From Deltaproteobacteria bacterium HGW-Deltaproteobacteria-15 (lineage in GTDB: Bacteria > Desulfobacterota > DSM-4660 > Desulfatiglandales > HGW-15): a stretch of 64,000 nucleotides of DNA. Shown here piece by piece: positions 27,004-36,118 of the stretch. The notes under the pieces are model-generated. The model saw only the letters and a program-made list of their open reading frames with translations. It had not been told where the DNA came from and did no database searches. The translations under genes were made by a program, and so were the position numbers. The number at the start of each line of letters is the position of its first letter. Positions within the stretch are counted from its first letter, which is position 1. The stretch covers positions 1 through 64,000 of the forward strand of contig PHBH01000003.1 of the NCBI GenBank assembly GCA_002840535.1, written 5' to 3'.

Positions 27004-27753
27004 TTAAACTTCTTTTCGTCCCACTGCCATGATGGAAAGACCGAAAGGGAGTGAGCGTCTCCTGATGATTCGTGACTCCTGAATGAGAAAACCTTTCATA
27101 ACTCCGCCCAGGGATTTCATCTCCAGGGCCGTGTCGGATGCAGCCTGGCCGGGCAGCCACCTTTCGCAAAGCCTCTTGATCATTGCGATGGGAAAGAGAA
27201 ATGTATTGGCATACGTCAGGAACTCCGGTTTCAAACCATTTCTCTCCATTTTGGATTTTAACTCGGAGAGGGTATAACGATGACCCGTCGAGAGCTTTCG
27301 ATCATGTGCGCCTCTTAGCCAGTCATAGGCAGGTACTCTCAAAACGGCCATTCCGTTCGGCACAAGAATGCGCCGAAATTCCTGGAGAGCTGCATTATCC
27401 GCGATGTTCGCGAAATAAAGAACATCCAGTGAAAGCACCAGATCAAAGGTATCCTCTGCAAAAGGGATGTTCATCACAGAGGCCTTGCATATCCTGTCAT
27501 GCCCCCTTCGTTTGCAGAAATCAAGGGCATGGGCGGACAAATCGAGTCCCACAGGATCCCCATATTCCGTCAACCATGACATGGCGCCACCGGTACCACA
27601 TCCCGCGTCAAGGATTCGCAGTCCCCCGCCTTTTATGCAATAGGTGGCCAGAATCGTCTTCGTGATGGCCGCCATCCCCACATACCACCAGTGGGATTCC
27701 TCGGCTTTATACATGAGTTCATATTCTGACGGATCCATGAGATCCAAACCCAT
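27004..27753 (-). CDS. Class I SAM-dependent methyltransferase
   Basis: The 249-residue protein has a short N-terminal YELMYKAEESHWWYVGM motif often seen in methyltransferases of glycan clusters, motif I ILDAGCGTGGAM, and VLSLDVLYF as the post-II region. The substrate is unknown; sugar or lipid-glycan O-methylation is likely from context. An ATG at 27738 is an alternative start. Confidence 0.85.
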   Translation of the reverse strand: MGLDLMDPSEYELMYKAEESHWWYVGMAAITKTILATYCIKGGGLRILDAGCGTGGAMSWLTEYGDPVGLDLSAHALDFCKRRGHDRICKASVMNIPFAEDTFDLVLSLDVLYFANIADNAALQEFRRILVPNGMAVLRVPAYDWLRGAHDRKLSTGHRYTLSELKSKMERNGLKPEFLTYANTFLFPIAMIKRLCERWLPGQAASDTALEMKSLGGVMKGFLIQESRIIRRRSLPFGLSIMAVGRKEV

Positions 27754-27800
27754 CCTGAATTTTCACGTAACGACCCGGCAAAATGTCGTCTTTCAAAAGC

Positions 27801-28472
27801 TTATGTTTTCCCGATATCACCTCTTGGATCCGGGTCACGATTTTTTCGGCACAGCAGCAAGACGTCCGCGAGAGGCAGCCCATGGTCGGCAGGGATCACC
27901 TTCTCTGTTTTAAGACCTGTGCTTTTCAACATTTCCTGGATTCGACGAAGCGGGCGGTACCAAAGCCGATCGGTCGGATTCAGTAGTGAATCAATGGTGA
28001 ACGTGACGCAGAATTTCCAGAAAGGGGTTCTATCCACGTCAAGGATGGCGAGTAAGCCGTCTTGGTCGAGACATCTGTAAACCTTTCTCAGCAGGATTTC
28101 CACTTGATCGTCCCGAATGTGGTGGAGCACATCCGTCATTACCGCAGCGGCAAAAGGAGAGGGATGGAGACCTTCTACATCTCCAAGATGAAAATGAATA
28201 TTTTTCCTTTCTGCAACGGAACGGAGTGCCACCCCCAACCTTTTCGGGTTCAGATCGATCCCGACCACGGTTCTCTCAGGGGAGCGTTCGGCAAGGAGAT
28301 TGCTGAGCATGCCATACCCGCATCCAAAATCGAGAATTCGTCCTCTCGAAGGCAAGGATGATTCGATGAGCTCAAAAGGACAGAGGCGCCATCTGGTTCT
28401 CAAGTAGAAGGATTCCCACCGGGATACAGGCTTGTACAGATTGAAAATGGAATCGGGGATACTTCGGAGCAC
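27801..28472 (-). CDS. Class I SAM-dependent methyltransferase
   Basis: The 223-residue protein has SAM motif I ILDFGCGYGMLSNLL, an acidic motif II (VVGIDLNPKRL) and VMTDVLHHI. I chose GTG at 28472, placed after GAGAGG and 4 bp past the aminotransferase stop; the frame is open to a TTG at 28523 that would overlap the upstream gene. The target is unknown. Confidence 0.8.
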   Translation of the reverse strand: MLRSIPDSIFNLYKPVSRWESFYLRTRWRLCPFELIESSLPSRGRILDFGCGYGMLSNLLAERSPERTVVGIDLNPKRLGVALRSVAERKNIHFHLGDVEGLHPSPFAAAVMTDVLHHIRDDQVEILLRKVYRCLDQDGLLAILDVDRTPFWKFCVTFTIDSLLNPTDRLWYRPLRRIQEMLKSTGLKTEKVIPADHGLPLADVLLLCRKNRDPDPRGDIGKT

Positions 28473-28476
28473 TTTG

Positions 28477-29589
28477 CTAGACCTCTCTGAAAAACTCGTG
28501 AATCCGATCACAGATCCGGTCAATTTCTGTTGAAGTCAGTTCGGGGAACATGGGAAGGGAGAGAATGGTCTCGCACACCTTCTCCGTCTCTATGAGAGAG
28601 CCGGATCTCCCGAACCGATCGGAGTAGAAGGGCTGAAGATGAACCGGGACCGGATAATGAATTGATGTCTGAATAGAGCCTGCTTTGAGGAATTCCAGAA
28701 GAGTGTCCCTGGTCTTTCGGTCGGAGAGGCGGATCACATACTGATGATAGACGTGGGTCTTCCCGGGCAGGACCACGGGCAGCGAGAGGGGCAGTAAACT
28801 CAGGCACTCTGAATAACGTGCGGCCACCCGCACCCGCTTCCGGTTGCTTTCATCAAGCTGTCTGAGCTTGACTCTGAGGACCGCCGCCTGGATCTCGTCA
28901 AGCCTTGAATTTATACCTTCTGTCCTGCTGACCCGCTCCCGGTCCCACCCGTATTGTCTCGCGGCGATGAGTTTTTCATGAATTTCGGGATCATTGGTCG
29001 TCACCGCACCTCCGTCTCCGAGGCATCCGAGATTCTTGGTGGGGTAGAAACTGAAAGCCGCTGCATGGCCCCATGTGCCCGTTTTTCGACCGTGGATCGC
29101 TGCCCCATGGGCCTGTGCGCAATCCTCGATGACGAACAGCCCCTTTTCCTCGGCGAATTTCAGGATCGGTTCGATATCCGCAGGATGGCCATAAAGGTGG
29201 ACCGGAACAATCGCCCTGGTATTTTTTGTCATCACAGCTATGAGAGAAGCGGGATCCATCGTGTAGGTCGCGGGGTCGATTTCGACAAGCAAAGGAACGG
29301 CGCCGCACATCTCGATAGCCGCAACAGTCGCTACGGCAGTGTGAGAGACCGTAATCACCTCGTCTCCGGGTCTAATGCCGCATGCCCGAAGCGCGAGGCA
29401 AATCGCCTCTGTTCCGTTCGCCACACCCACGACAAACCTGGCGCCCAGAAATTCCGCGAACTCCCGTTCGAAAGCCGCGGTTTCCTCCCCGAGGATGTAC
29501 CAGCCGCCGTCCAAGACCTTGCTGATGGCCTGATCGATTTCAGCCTTGATACCGAGGTAATTCGCATGGGGGTTGTTCTGAGGAATCAT
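28477..29589 (-). CDS. DegT/DnrJ/EryC1/StrS sugar aminotransferase
   Basis: The 370-residue PLP enzyme has VGVANGTEAICLALRACGI at the cofactor-binding start of the domain, VIEDCAQAHGA with the PLP-contacting Asp, and FSFYPTKNLGCLGDGG with the catalytic Lys. Family members transaminate nucleotide-linked keto sugars to amino sugars. The ATG at 29589 overlaps the upstream epimerase stop (ATGA), so the two probably act in one pathway to a dTDP- or UDP-amino sugar. The frame is open to 29970 but that extension is antisense to the epimerase. Confidence 0.92.
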   Translation of the reverse strand: MIPQNNPHANYLGIKAEIDQAISKVLDGGWYILGEETAAFEREFAEFLGARFVVGVANGTEAICLALRACGIRPGDEVITVSHTAVATVAAIEMCGAVPLLVEIDPATYTMDPASLIAVMTKNTRAIVPVHLYGHPADIEPILKFAEEKGLFVIEDCAQAHGAAIHGRKTGTWGHAAAFSFYPTKNLGCLGDGGAVTTNDPEIHEKLIAARQYGWDRERVSRTEGINSRLDEIQAAVLRVKLRQLDESNRKRVRVAARYSECLSLLPLSLPVVLPGKTHVYHQYVIRLSDRKTRDTLLEFLKAGSIQTSIHYPVPVHLQPFYSDRFGRSGSLIETEKVCETILSLPMFPELTSTEIDRICDRIHEFFREV

Positions 29590-30572
29590 AGGTAGTGCTC
29601 GATGTGCCGGCGGTAAAAATCGAAGGTTCTGGCCAATCCTTCTTCCAGTCCAATCTCGGGCTTCCACTGAAAATCCTCTCCAATTTTGTGGAAGTCCGCG
29701 TAATAGTCGCCAATGTCGATGGCCTTGCGTTTGCCGGGAAAAGGAAGAATCCGATATTCGCCTCCTTTGAAAACCCTGACCATCAGCTCTGCCAGGCCTT
29801 TCAGGGAAACAGGCTCGCTGCCGAGGTTGTAAACCTCGCCGTCGGCCTTGTCGGAGAGGGCTACTTTCAGCATGGCTGAAACGGCATCGTCCACATAGTT
29901 GAAATCCCTGATCTGGAGCCCGTCCCCCCAGATGTCGATGGGCTTGCCTTCGATCAGCGCCTTTATCCATATTCCGAGGAATGTCTGTCGGGCATCTTTG
30001 ACGCGCATCCGCGGCCCGTACGTGTTCGTGAGCCGGAGGGAGCAGCTTCTAATCCCGTAAACCTGGTAGTAGAGGCGGTGATACCACTCACCCGCCATCT
30101 TGTGAATACCGTTTACATCGACAGGCCTGATGGGATGGTCTTCACGAACGGGCAGCATGTCGGGTTTTCCATAAACCTGCCTTGTGCCGGCATAGATCAC
30201 CTTAATGGCAGGGTTGTACTTGCGGCAGGCCTCCAGGATGAACAGCTGGGAGCGGCAGTTGATGTCCAGGTCCGGGTAGGGGTTTTCCATGGAGTCAATG
30301 TGACTGGTCTGTCCGGCGAGGTTAAAAAGGAAGTCCTCGCCTCTAATGAGATGTGACATGCTGAATTCGTCACGGACATCGGCAATATTGACCTTCAGCC
30401 TGCCCTCATAGCCCTTCACATTGAAAAGGTTGCCCCCGTATTCGGGAATGAGGCTGTCTACGACCACTACCCGAGCACCTAGATCAACCAGCTTCATGGC
30501 AAGCGTGCTGCCGATAAAACCCAGTCCGCCGGTTATAATTACCTTTCTGCCCGTGAAGCCGTTTAAATCCAT
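29586..30572 (-). CDS. NAD-dependent epimerase/dehydratase with altered active site
   Basis: The 328-residue extended SDR has the GGLGFIGS nucleotide-binding motif near residue 15, NLAGQTSHIDS, and TNTYGPRMRV for substrate binding. Where YxxxK is expected the sequence reads NGIHK (in PVDVNGIHKMAGEWYH), so the catalytic Tyr is replaced by Asn while Lys is kept; the preceding Ser/Thr region reads AGTRQVYG. An intact YxxxK exists in rfbB of this window. It may be a distinct subfamily with other chemistry. An AAGGA site precedes the ATG. It heads a transcript to the aminotransferase and methyltransferases. Confidence 0.87.
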   Translation of the reverse strand: MDLNGFTGRKVIITGGLGFIGSTLAMKLVDLGARVVVVDSLIPEYGGNLFNVKGYEGRLKVNIADVRDEFSMSHLIRGEDFLFNLAGQTSHIDSMENPYPDLDINCRSQLFILEACRKYNPAIKVIYAGTRQVYGKPDMLPVREDHPIRPVDVNGIHKMAGEWYHRLYYQVYGIRSCSLRLTNTYGPRMRVKDARQTFLGIWIKALIEGKPIDIWGDGLQIRDFNYVDDAVSAMLKVALSDKADGEVYNLGSEPVSLKGLAELMVRVFKGGEYRILPFPGKRKAIDIGDYYADFHKIGEDFQWKPEIGLEEGLARTFDFYRRHIEHYL

Positions 30573-30603
30573 GCTGTCTTTCCTTAAGGATTAGAAAACT
30601 ATG

Positions 30604-30630
30604 CTTATAGGTTTTTACGGTTTAATTCAA
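30604..30630 (-). promoter_or_regulatory. Weak candidate promoter upstream of the epimerase gene
   Basis: On the minus strand TTGAAT (30625-30630) is followed 15 bp later by TATAAG (30604-30609), in the only clearly AT-rich gap (30573-30679) of the minus-strand block. Spacing is shorter than ideal. It may allow the sugar-modification genes to be expressed apart from the TMTC-like array. Confidence 0.35.
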
Positions 30631-30679
30631 TGTATTTATATAGCGTCTCTTCTCATGGAGTGCGACCAGGATATCTGCC

Positions 30680-32455
30680 TCAGTGATTCGTCCCCTCGAT
30701 TTCCTTGCGGACGATATAGAGGCGGTGTCTGGCTGTCCGGTCGCCGGGATTGAGTCTCAAGGCCTCTTCAAAATGCAAGATCGCCTCCCTCGTCATTCCC
30801 ATCTTGAGAAACGCGAGACCGGCATTATCGTGGACAACCCAGAGCGATGGGTCGATCCCCAGCGCCTTCGAGTAAAAGGCAATCGCCTGCTCAAAATTCC
30901 CTTGCCTGAAATAGGCATCGCCTGTGCTTGAAAGAATGCCTGCATGGTTGGATCGAACTTTCAGGGCTGTCATGTAATGGCTGATCGCTTCATCAAAGCG
31001 GCCCTGGGATGCCAGCGCCAGGCCAAGACCATAATGGGCGGGGAAATGATCGGGTTTGAACCTCACGGCTTCGGAAAAGTGTTGGATTGCCGGCGCAATC
31101 TCTCCCTTTCTTATCATATCATTGCCGAGTTGATAATGGGCAGTGTAATTGCGTGAGGTCACTTCCAGGGCGCGGGAGAAAAGCGTCATGCCGTTTCTCC
31201 AGTAGCCTAACTGTTGATGTGTTAAAATCGCAAAAAAGGCGATGATGAGGCAGGCGATCACCGGGAGCAAGGCCTTGTTGAGGCGCCATTGGGATGAGTA
31301 ATCTGCGATACCCCAGATGGCCGCAATATAAAGGCCAAGATGTGGCAGGTATGTGAATCGGTCTGCCATGGCTTGCGCTCCAACTTGGATGATTCCGATC
31401 ACAGGCAAAAGGATTCCGAGATACCAGAGCCAGCCTACGATAAGATATGGGCGTCGCTTTGAATTAAGCAGGGCCAAAACAGAGATGCACCCAAGGATGA
31501 AGGCGCATCGGGCCACCTGCCAGAGGGGCCAGGCTACCTCAGGGAATGGATAAAAGAAGGCCAGATCAATCGGCCAGACCATCTTCAGGATGTACTTCAT
31601 GTAAGAGACCAGGACATGCCCAATGCGAAATCCCAAGGGCAAGCCCTCCATGCTGGAGATGGATCCGATCCTTTCTGCATCCAGAAAAGTCACGATGCTT
31701 GATGCTGCTACCAAAATAAACAGGGGAATCTTCTCCAGGATAAGAAAGCCGAGGGTGTATTTCCTGAGCGGCGCGGAAACCTTCAGAGACAAGGTCTGCC
31801 CCAAATTGACTCTTCCGAGAGGCCAGTAGTCCAGGAGCAGCAACACGAAAGGCAGTGTGACGAGCACCGGTTTGGCCGATAGTCCCAGGGTAAGGCATAA
31901 AAGGACAAGGAGATATCTCCCCACTCCAGCCTTCATGGAGTACCAGTGGTAGGCCAAAATAGTTACTATCCAGAAAAAGGCGCCAAGCACATCTTTTCGC
32001 TCCGTGACCCATGCCACAGACTCTATACGCAGAGGGTGAATAGAAAAAAGAGCAATCACAAGCGCGCTCTTCCACAATTCACCCGTCATTCGGTAGAGCA
32101 ACCAGAAGAGGAGCAAGGAATTAGAGATATGAATCAGGAGGGAATTGAAATGATGCCCTTTGGGATTGAGCCCATAGAGATCACAGTCGAGCATGTGTGA
32201 AAGCCAGGCAAGAGGATGACGGTAACTCACATCGTTCTCGGAAAAAGCCCACTTCAAGTTTTCCACCATGAGACCGGACCGGACTCGGGGGTTTTCTACG
32301 ATGTATTCATAGTCGTCCCAGACCAGAAACTCGTAATATTGAACCTGCCAATATACAAGCAGTGTCAATATAACCAGCGAAAGGGCAACGAGGATCGCTG
32401 TTCTCTTTCTGGTTTTCAATAGATTGTTCTGATTGGAATCCGTTGAGATGATCAT
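30680..32455 (-). CDS. TMTC-like GT-C membrane glycosyltransferase with TPRs (array copy 4)
   Basis: The 591-residue protein has loop-1 acidic pair VWDDYEYIVENP (D47, D48), HPLAWLSHMLDCDLYGLNP, HPLRIESVAWVTERKDVLGA, LLLLDYWPLGRV and a conserved AQAMADRFTYLPHLGLYIA segment, then several TPRs (PAIQHFSEAVRFKPDHFPAH and on). These are TMTC/GT105-type features. The ATG at 32455 is chosen; a TTG at 32485 is alternative. It is the last of four tandem paralogues. Confidence 0.85.
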   Translation of the reverse strand: MIISTDSNQNNLLKTRKRTAILVALSLVILTLLVYWQVQYYEFLVWDDYEYIVENPRVRSGLMVENLKWAFSENDVSYRHPLAWLSHMLDCDLYGLNPKGHHFNSLLIHISNSLLLFWLLYRMTGELWKSALVIALFSIHPLRIESVAWVTERKDVLGAFFWIVTILAYHWYSMKAGVGRYLLVLLCLTLGLSAKPVLVTLPFVLLLLDYWPLGRVNLGQTLSLKVSAPLRKYTLGFLILEKIPLFILVAASSIVTFLDAERIGSISSMEGLPLGFRIGHVLVSYMKYILKMVWPIDLAFFYPFPEVAWPLWQVARCAFILGCISVLALLNSKRRPYLIVGWLWYLGILLPVIGIIQVGAQAMADRFTYLPHLGLYIAAIWGIADYSSQWRLNKALLPVIACLIIAFFAILTHQQLGYWRNGMTLFSRALEVTSRNYTAHYQLGNDMIRKGEIAPAIQHFSEAVRFKPDHFPAHYGLGLALASQGRFDEAISHYMTALKVRSNHAGILSSTGDAYFRQGNFEQAIAFYSKALGIDPSLWVVHDNAGLAFLKMGMTREAILHFEEALRLNPGDRTARHRLYIVRKEIEGTNH

Positions 32456-32516
32456 TCCCTCTACTTCATTTACTCTAGAGTTCAAACAGCAACAATTGTA
32501 AACGCGCCTCCGTTAC

Positions 32517-34466
32517 TTATTTGTCCTGGGGGCGGCCTGATAAATGGGATGGAGGACTGTTCACGGAGCGATCGGAACGCTTTGATTTTTCGATCTCATT
32601 TCTAATGATTTGCAGGTTGCGGAGCACACCCGTGTCTCCAGGGTGAAGTCTTAGCGCTTCCGAGAGATGCAAAATAGCGCCTTCAAATTCGCCCGCAAGA
32701 TAGAAAGCTACTGCGAGATCATTATGGATTCGATGATCACCCGGCTTCATTTCGAGTGCCTGGCGGTAATTTGAAATGGCTTTATCGAGTTTCCCTTGAC
32801 CGGAAAAGACAAGCCCTAATAAATGATTTACCTCGGGTGAGGGTTTTATATCGAGTGCCTTGCGAAGGTATAGGATGGCCCCTTCCGTATCTCCTCGCTG
32901 CCGGAGAGCCGACCCGATGTTCGCCATTGCTTCGGCATATCCCGGTCGGATGCGTATGGCCTCATGAAGATGGAGTAGGGCATCTTCATATTGTCCTCTT
33001 GCGAGTTGAGCGGAGGCAAGCCCGTTCAGGAACAAAGGTTCTTCCGGCGAGATCCTCACAGCTTCGGTGTAATACCAAACAGCCTCGTCTATCTTGCCCT
33101 GGCTGAAAAGGGCTTCTCCAAGGTGGAAGTGTGCACGAGGATTGTTCTGAGTCACATGAATCGCGTGCGAGAACAGGGAGACACTGTCCTTCCAATATCC
33201 GAGTTGACTGCGTGTGGATAAACCGAGAAGCAGGATTAGAAGGCCGGATAAGGTGGAAATCCATACAATGATACGAGGTCTCCTGCATAGATCGTAAATA
33301 CCCCAGACAAGCGCAATGAGAAGACCCACGTGAGGTATATAGGTATAGCGATCGGCCATTGCCTGGGATCCGACCTGCACCAGACCGATCACCGGCACAA
33401 GGGTGCCCAGATACCAGAACCAGCCTACGAAAAGGTAGGGGCGACGACTTGCAAGTACCAGGAGCGACAAGGCTGTCAGGAGTAAAAAAGCCGAGGCCGC
33501 AAGATGGAAGGACCATTGGTCTTGCGGGAAAGGGTAAAAAGCAGACAGATCGACAGGCCAAAACATCTTAACAATGTAGCGGACATAGGATATCACTGCG
33601 TTTGAGAGTCGGGCATCCAGCGGGAGTGCTGAGGATGAAGCTACGGCTCCCCACTCCTTCTGAACCAAAAATGTGAGAATACTCGAACATCCGGAAAGAA
33701 CGAAGAATGGTATTTTCTCCATGCACAAATAGAAGAAGATCCGGGGTAACCCCTTTCCCTTTTCCCGCAGGTCTCTGAATCTTTCTAAGGGCCAGTAATC
33801 CAGGAGAAGAAGAACAAAAGGCAGCGTGACGACCATGGACTTTGACATGAGACCGCAAGCAAAAAAGAAGAACGTTAGAGCATACGTCTTCAAATTCCGT
33901 CTTCTTGCATAACCGAGGTATGCAAAAAGGCTCAGCATCCAGAAAAAGGTGCTCAAAACATCCTTTCTTTCCGAGACCCAGGCAACCGATTCTACATGTA
34001 ATGGATGAAGAGAAAAAAAGGCGCAAACGAAAGCGCTTCGCCAGATCGCTCCGGTCATATTATAGAGGAGAAAGAAAAGGAGTGCGGTGTTAGCGGAGTG
34101 AAGGAGGACATTATTCCAATGATGAAGACCGGGGTTGACTCCGTACAACTCAACGTCAAGCATGTGGGAAATCCACGTCAACGGGTGCCAGTTGCTGGAG
34201 TGGCTGCTGGTAAAGGCCAGGACCGCGTTTTTCACACTCAAGCCGGAGCTGACGAATGGATTGTTCACAATATAATCATAGTCGTCCCAAATGATAAAAT
34301 CATGGTGCAGGACTGGCCAATAGACGAACAACGCCAACAGGAAAAGACTCAATGCAACGATCGTTGCGGTCCTATCCCCCTTTATGTCCCCACGATAAAG
34401 CTTGCCCGTCCCCTTCTGTCTCCGAAGGGAGGAAGGTGTGCTGAGCTCGTTGGGAGAATCACTCAT
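32517..34466 (-). CDS. TMTC-like GT-C membrane glycosyltransferase with TPRs (array copy 3)
   Basis: At 649 residues this is the longest array member. It has IIWDDYDYIVNNP (D61, D62), HPLTWISHMLDVELYGVNP, HPLHVESVAWVSERKDVLST, LLLLDYWPLERF and SQAMADRYTYIPHVGLL, then about six TPR units (for example GYAEAMANIGSALRQRGDTE). TPRs are expected on the same side as loop 1, the periplasm, where they could hold protein acceptors. It overlaps the upstream paralogue by 8 bp. Confidence 0.87.
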   Translation of the reverse strand: MSDSPNELSTPSSLRRQKGTGKLYRGDIKGDRTATIVALSLFLLALFVYWPVLHHDFIIWDDYDYIVNNPFVSSGLSVKNAVLAFTSSHSSNWHPLTWISHMLDVELYGVNPGLHHWNNVLLHSANTALLFFLLYNMTGAIWRSAFVCAFFSLHPLHVESVAWVSERKDVLSTFFWMLSLFAYLGYARRRNLKTYALTFFFFACGLMSKSMVVTLPFVLLLLDYWPLERFRDLREKGKGLPRIFFYLCMEKIPFFVLSGCSSILTFLVQKEWGAVASSSALPLDARLSNAVISYVRYIVKMFWPVDLSAFYPFPQDQWSFHLAASAFLLLTALSLLVLASRRPYLFVGWFWYLGTLVPVIGLVQVGSQAMADRYTYIPHVGLLIALVWGIYDLCRRPRIIVWISTLSGLLILLLGLSTRSQLGYWKDSVSLFSHAIHVTQNNPRAHFHLGEALFSQGKIDEAVWYYTEAVRISPEEPLFLNGLASAQLARGQYEDALLHLHEAIRIRPGYAEAMANIGSALRQRGDTEGAILYLRKALDIKPSPEVNHLLGLVFSGQGKLDKAISNYRQALEMKPGDHRIHNDLAVAFYLAGEFEGAILHLSEALRLHPGDTGVLRNLQIIRNEIEKSKRSDRSVNSPPSHLSGRPQDK

Positions 34467-36114
34467 CCTGCCATCCCGCTTCGTTTTTCGCGAGTTTTCT
34501 GAGGGCCCTTTCCAGGTTGTGGCTTGCCTCAGCGAGTTCCGGTTGAATGAGGAGTGCCTCCTTGTAGTGAAGCACGCCTTGCTTTACTTTCCCAAGCTCC
34601 ACGAGGACGTTAGCCAGGTTGTTGTGAATGGTTGCATCATAAGGAGCCACCTGCAGTGCCCGTGAGTACATTGCCGCAGCTTCTTCCAGTTTTCCCTGCC
34701 GAACAAGGGTACGTGCCATGTTCGAAAGTGCGGAGAGACGAGGTTTTATTTTGATGGACTCCGAAAAATGAATGGTTGCTTGATCAAGCCGCCCTTCTGA
34801 AGCCAAAGCTACCCCAAGGAAAAGATGGGCCAGGGAGTTGTTCGAGGTTACCTGCACGGCTCTCGAAAAGAGGGCAATGCTATCCTTCCAGTAGCCGAGC
34901 TGATAAGCAGTCGACGTTGAGAAGAGAAAAATGATAAGACCGGATACAATGGAAAGTACTGCCTTCCGGCGGCGCCATGAAGAAGTGAACTCGGAAGTTA
35001 TCCAGGTGAGAGCGATGACAAGTCCCACATGAGGTACATAAGTGAATCGGTCCGCCATGGACTGCGCGCCCACCTGAATAAATCCTATAATCGGGACAAG
35101 AGTGCCAAGGAACCATAACCAACCTACAATCAAATACGGGTATCGTTTGGCATGGACGAGCACAAGAATCGATATTGCCGCGAGTACTGCAAAAGAAGCA
35201 GCCGCCTGCAAGAGCGGTAAGGAGTCTGACGGGTGGGGATACAGGATAGCCAGTTCCGACGGCCATACCAGCTTTCCCATGTACTCCAGGTACGAGACAA
35301 CCCCATTCGCTAAACGCCACGGGAATGGAATGGCCTCTGCGTTGATTCCTCCTCTAATTCTAACAACCCAATAAGTAACAATACTGGATGCTGCGGCCAA
35401 CGCAAAAAGGGGAAGCTTTTCAATCACCAGCCAGGCAGGAGAAGCTTTTCTCTTGCCTGATTCCGGTTCAATGGTGGGGTATTCCCTGATCCCGACTCTG
35501 CCGAGGGGCCAGAAGTCCATGAGAAGGAGGACGAAAGGGAGTGTGACAAGCATGGGTTTGGCCATCAAGCCCAGGGAAAAAGAGAAGATGATGAGCGCGT
35601 ATTTCAACAGCCCGGGTCGTCTTACATACCCTATATACGTCCAAAGTGTCGCCATCCAGAAGAAGGCGCCCAAGACATCTTTGCGTTCGGTCGCCCAGGC
35701 AACGGACTCGATACGGAGTGGATGGATGGAAAACATCGCCGCCACGAATGCGCTTCTCCACGGGGCGCCGGTCGTTTTGTGGAGGACGATGAAAAGGAGC
35801 ATGGAACTAAACATGTGGAGAAGCACGGAATTAAAATGGTGTCCTTTAGGGTTAAGCCCATAAATATGACAATCAAACATGTGGGACATCCACGCCAGGG
35901 GGTGCCAGTAGCTGGCGTGAGACGTGGTAAACGCCCACTTGATGTTTTCAATGCTCAATCCGGAATTGACGTGTGGGTTTTCCACAATATAGACGTAGTC
36001 GTCGAGGATAATAAAATGGTGGTACTGCACCTGCCAGAACACCGCCAGAATCAGGATGGAAAGAAAGAGACAGATTATGAGAGGGACTTGGCGGTTTTGA
36101 CCCGGGTTCTGCAT
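34459..36114 (-). CDS. TMTC-like GT-C membrane glycosyltransferase with TPRs (array copy 2)
   Basis: The 551-residue protein shows IILDDYVYIVENP (D38, D39), HPLAWMSHMFDCHIYGLNP, HPLRIESVAWATERKDVLGA, LLLMDFWPLGRV and AQSMADRFTYVPHVGLVIA, followed by three or four TPRs. It is closest by eye to the 30680-32455 copy (shared LNPKGHHFNS and HPLRIESVAWxTERKDVLGA). Start ATG at 36114 lies 4 bp after copy 1. Confidence 0.87.
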   Translation of the reverse strand: MQNPGQNRQVPLIICLFLSILILAVFWQVQYHHFIILDDYVYIVENPHVNSGLSIENIKWAFTTSHASYWHPLAWMSHMFDCHIYGLNPKGHHFNSVLLHMFSSMLLFIVLHKTTGAPWRSAFVAAMFSIHPLRIESVAWATERKDVLGAFFWMATLWTYIGYVRRPGLLKYALIIFSFSLGLMAKPMLVTLPFVLLLMDFWPLGRVGIREYPTIEPESGKRKASPAWLVIEKLPLFALAAASSIVTYWVVRIRGGINAEAIPFPWRLANGVVSYLEYMGKLVWPSELAILYPHPSDSLPLLQAAASFAVLAAISILVLVHAKRYPYLIVGWLWFLGTLVPIIGFIQVGAQSMADRFTYVPHVGLVIALTWITSEFTSSWRRRKAVLSIVSGLIIFLFSTSTAYQLGYWKDSIALFSRAVQVTSNNSLAHLFLGVALASEGRLDQATIHFSESIKIKPRLSALSNMARTLVRQGKLEEAAAMYSRALQVAPYDATIHNNLANVLVELGKVKQGVLHYKEALLIQPELAEASHNLERALRKLAKNEAGWQDE

Positions 36115-36118
36115 ACGA

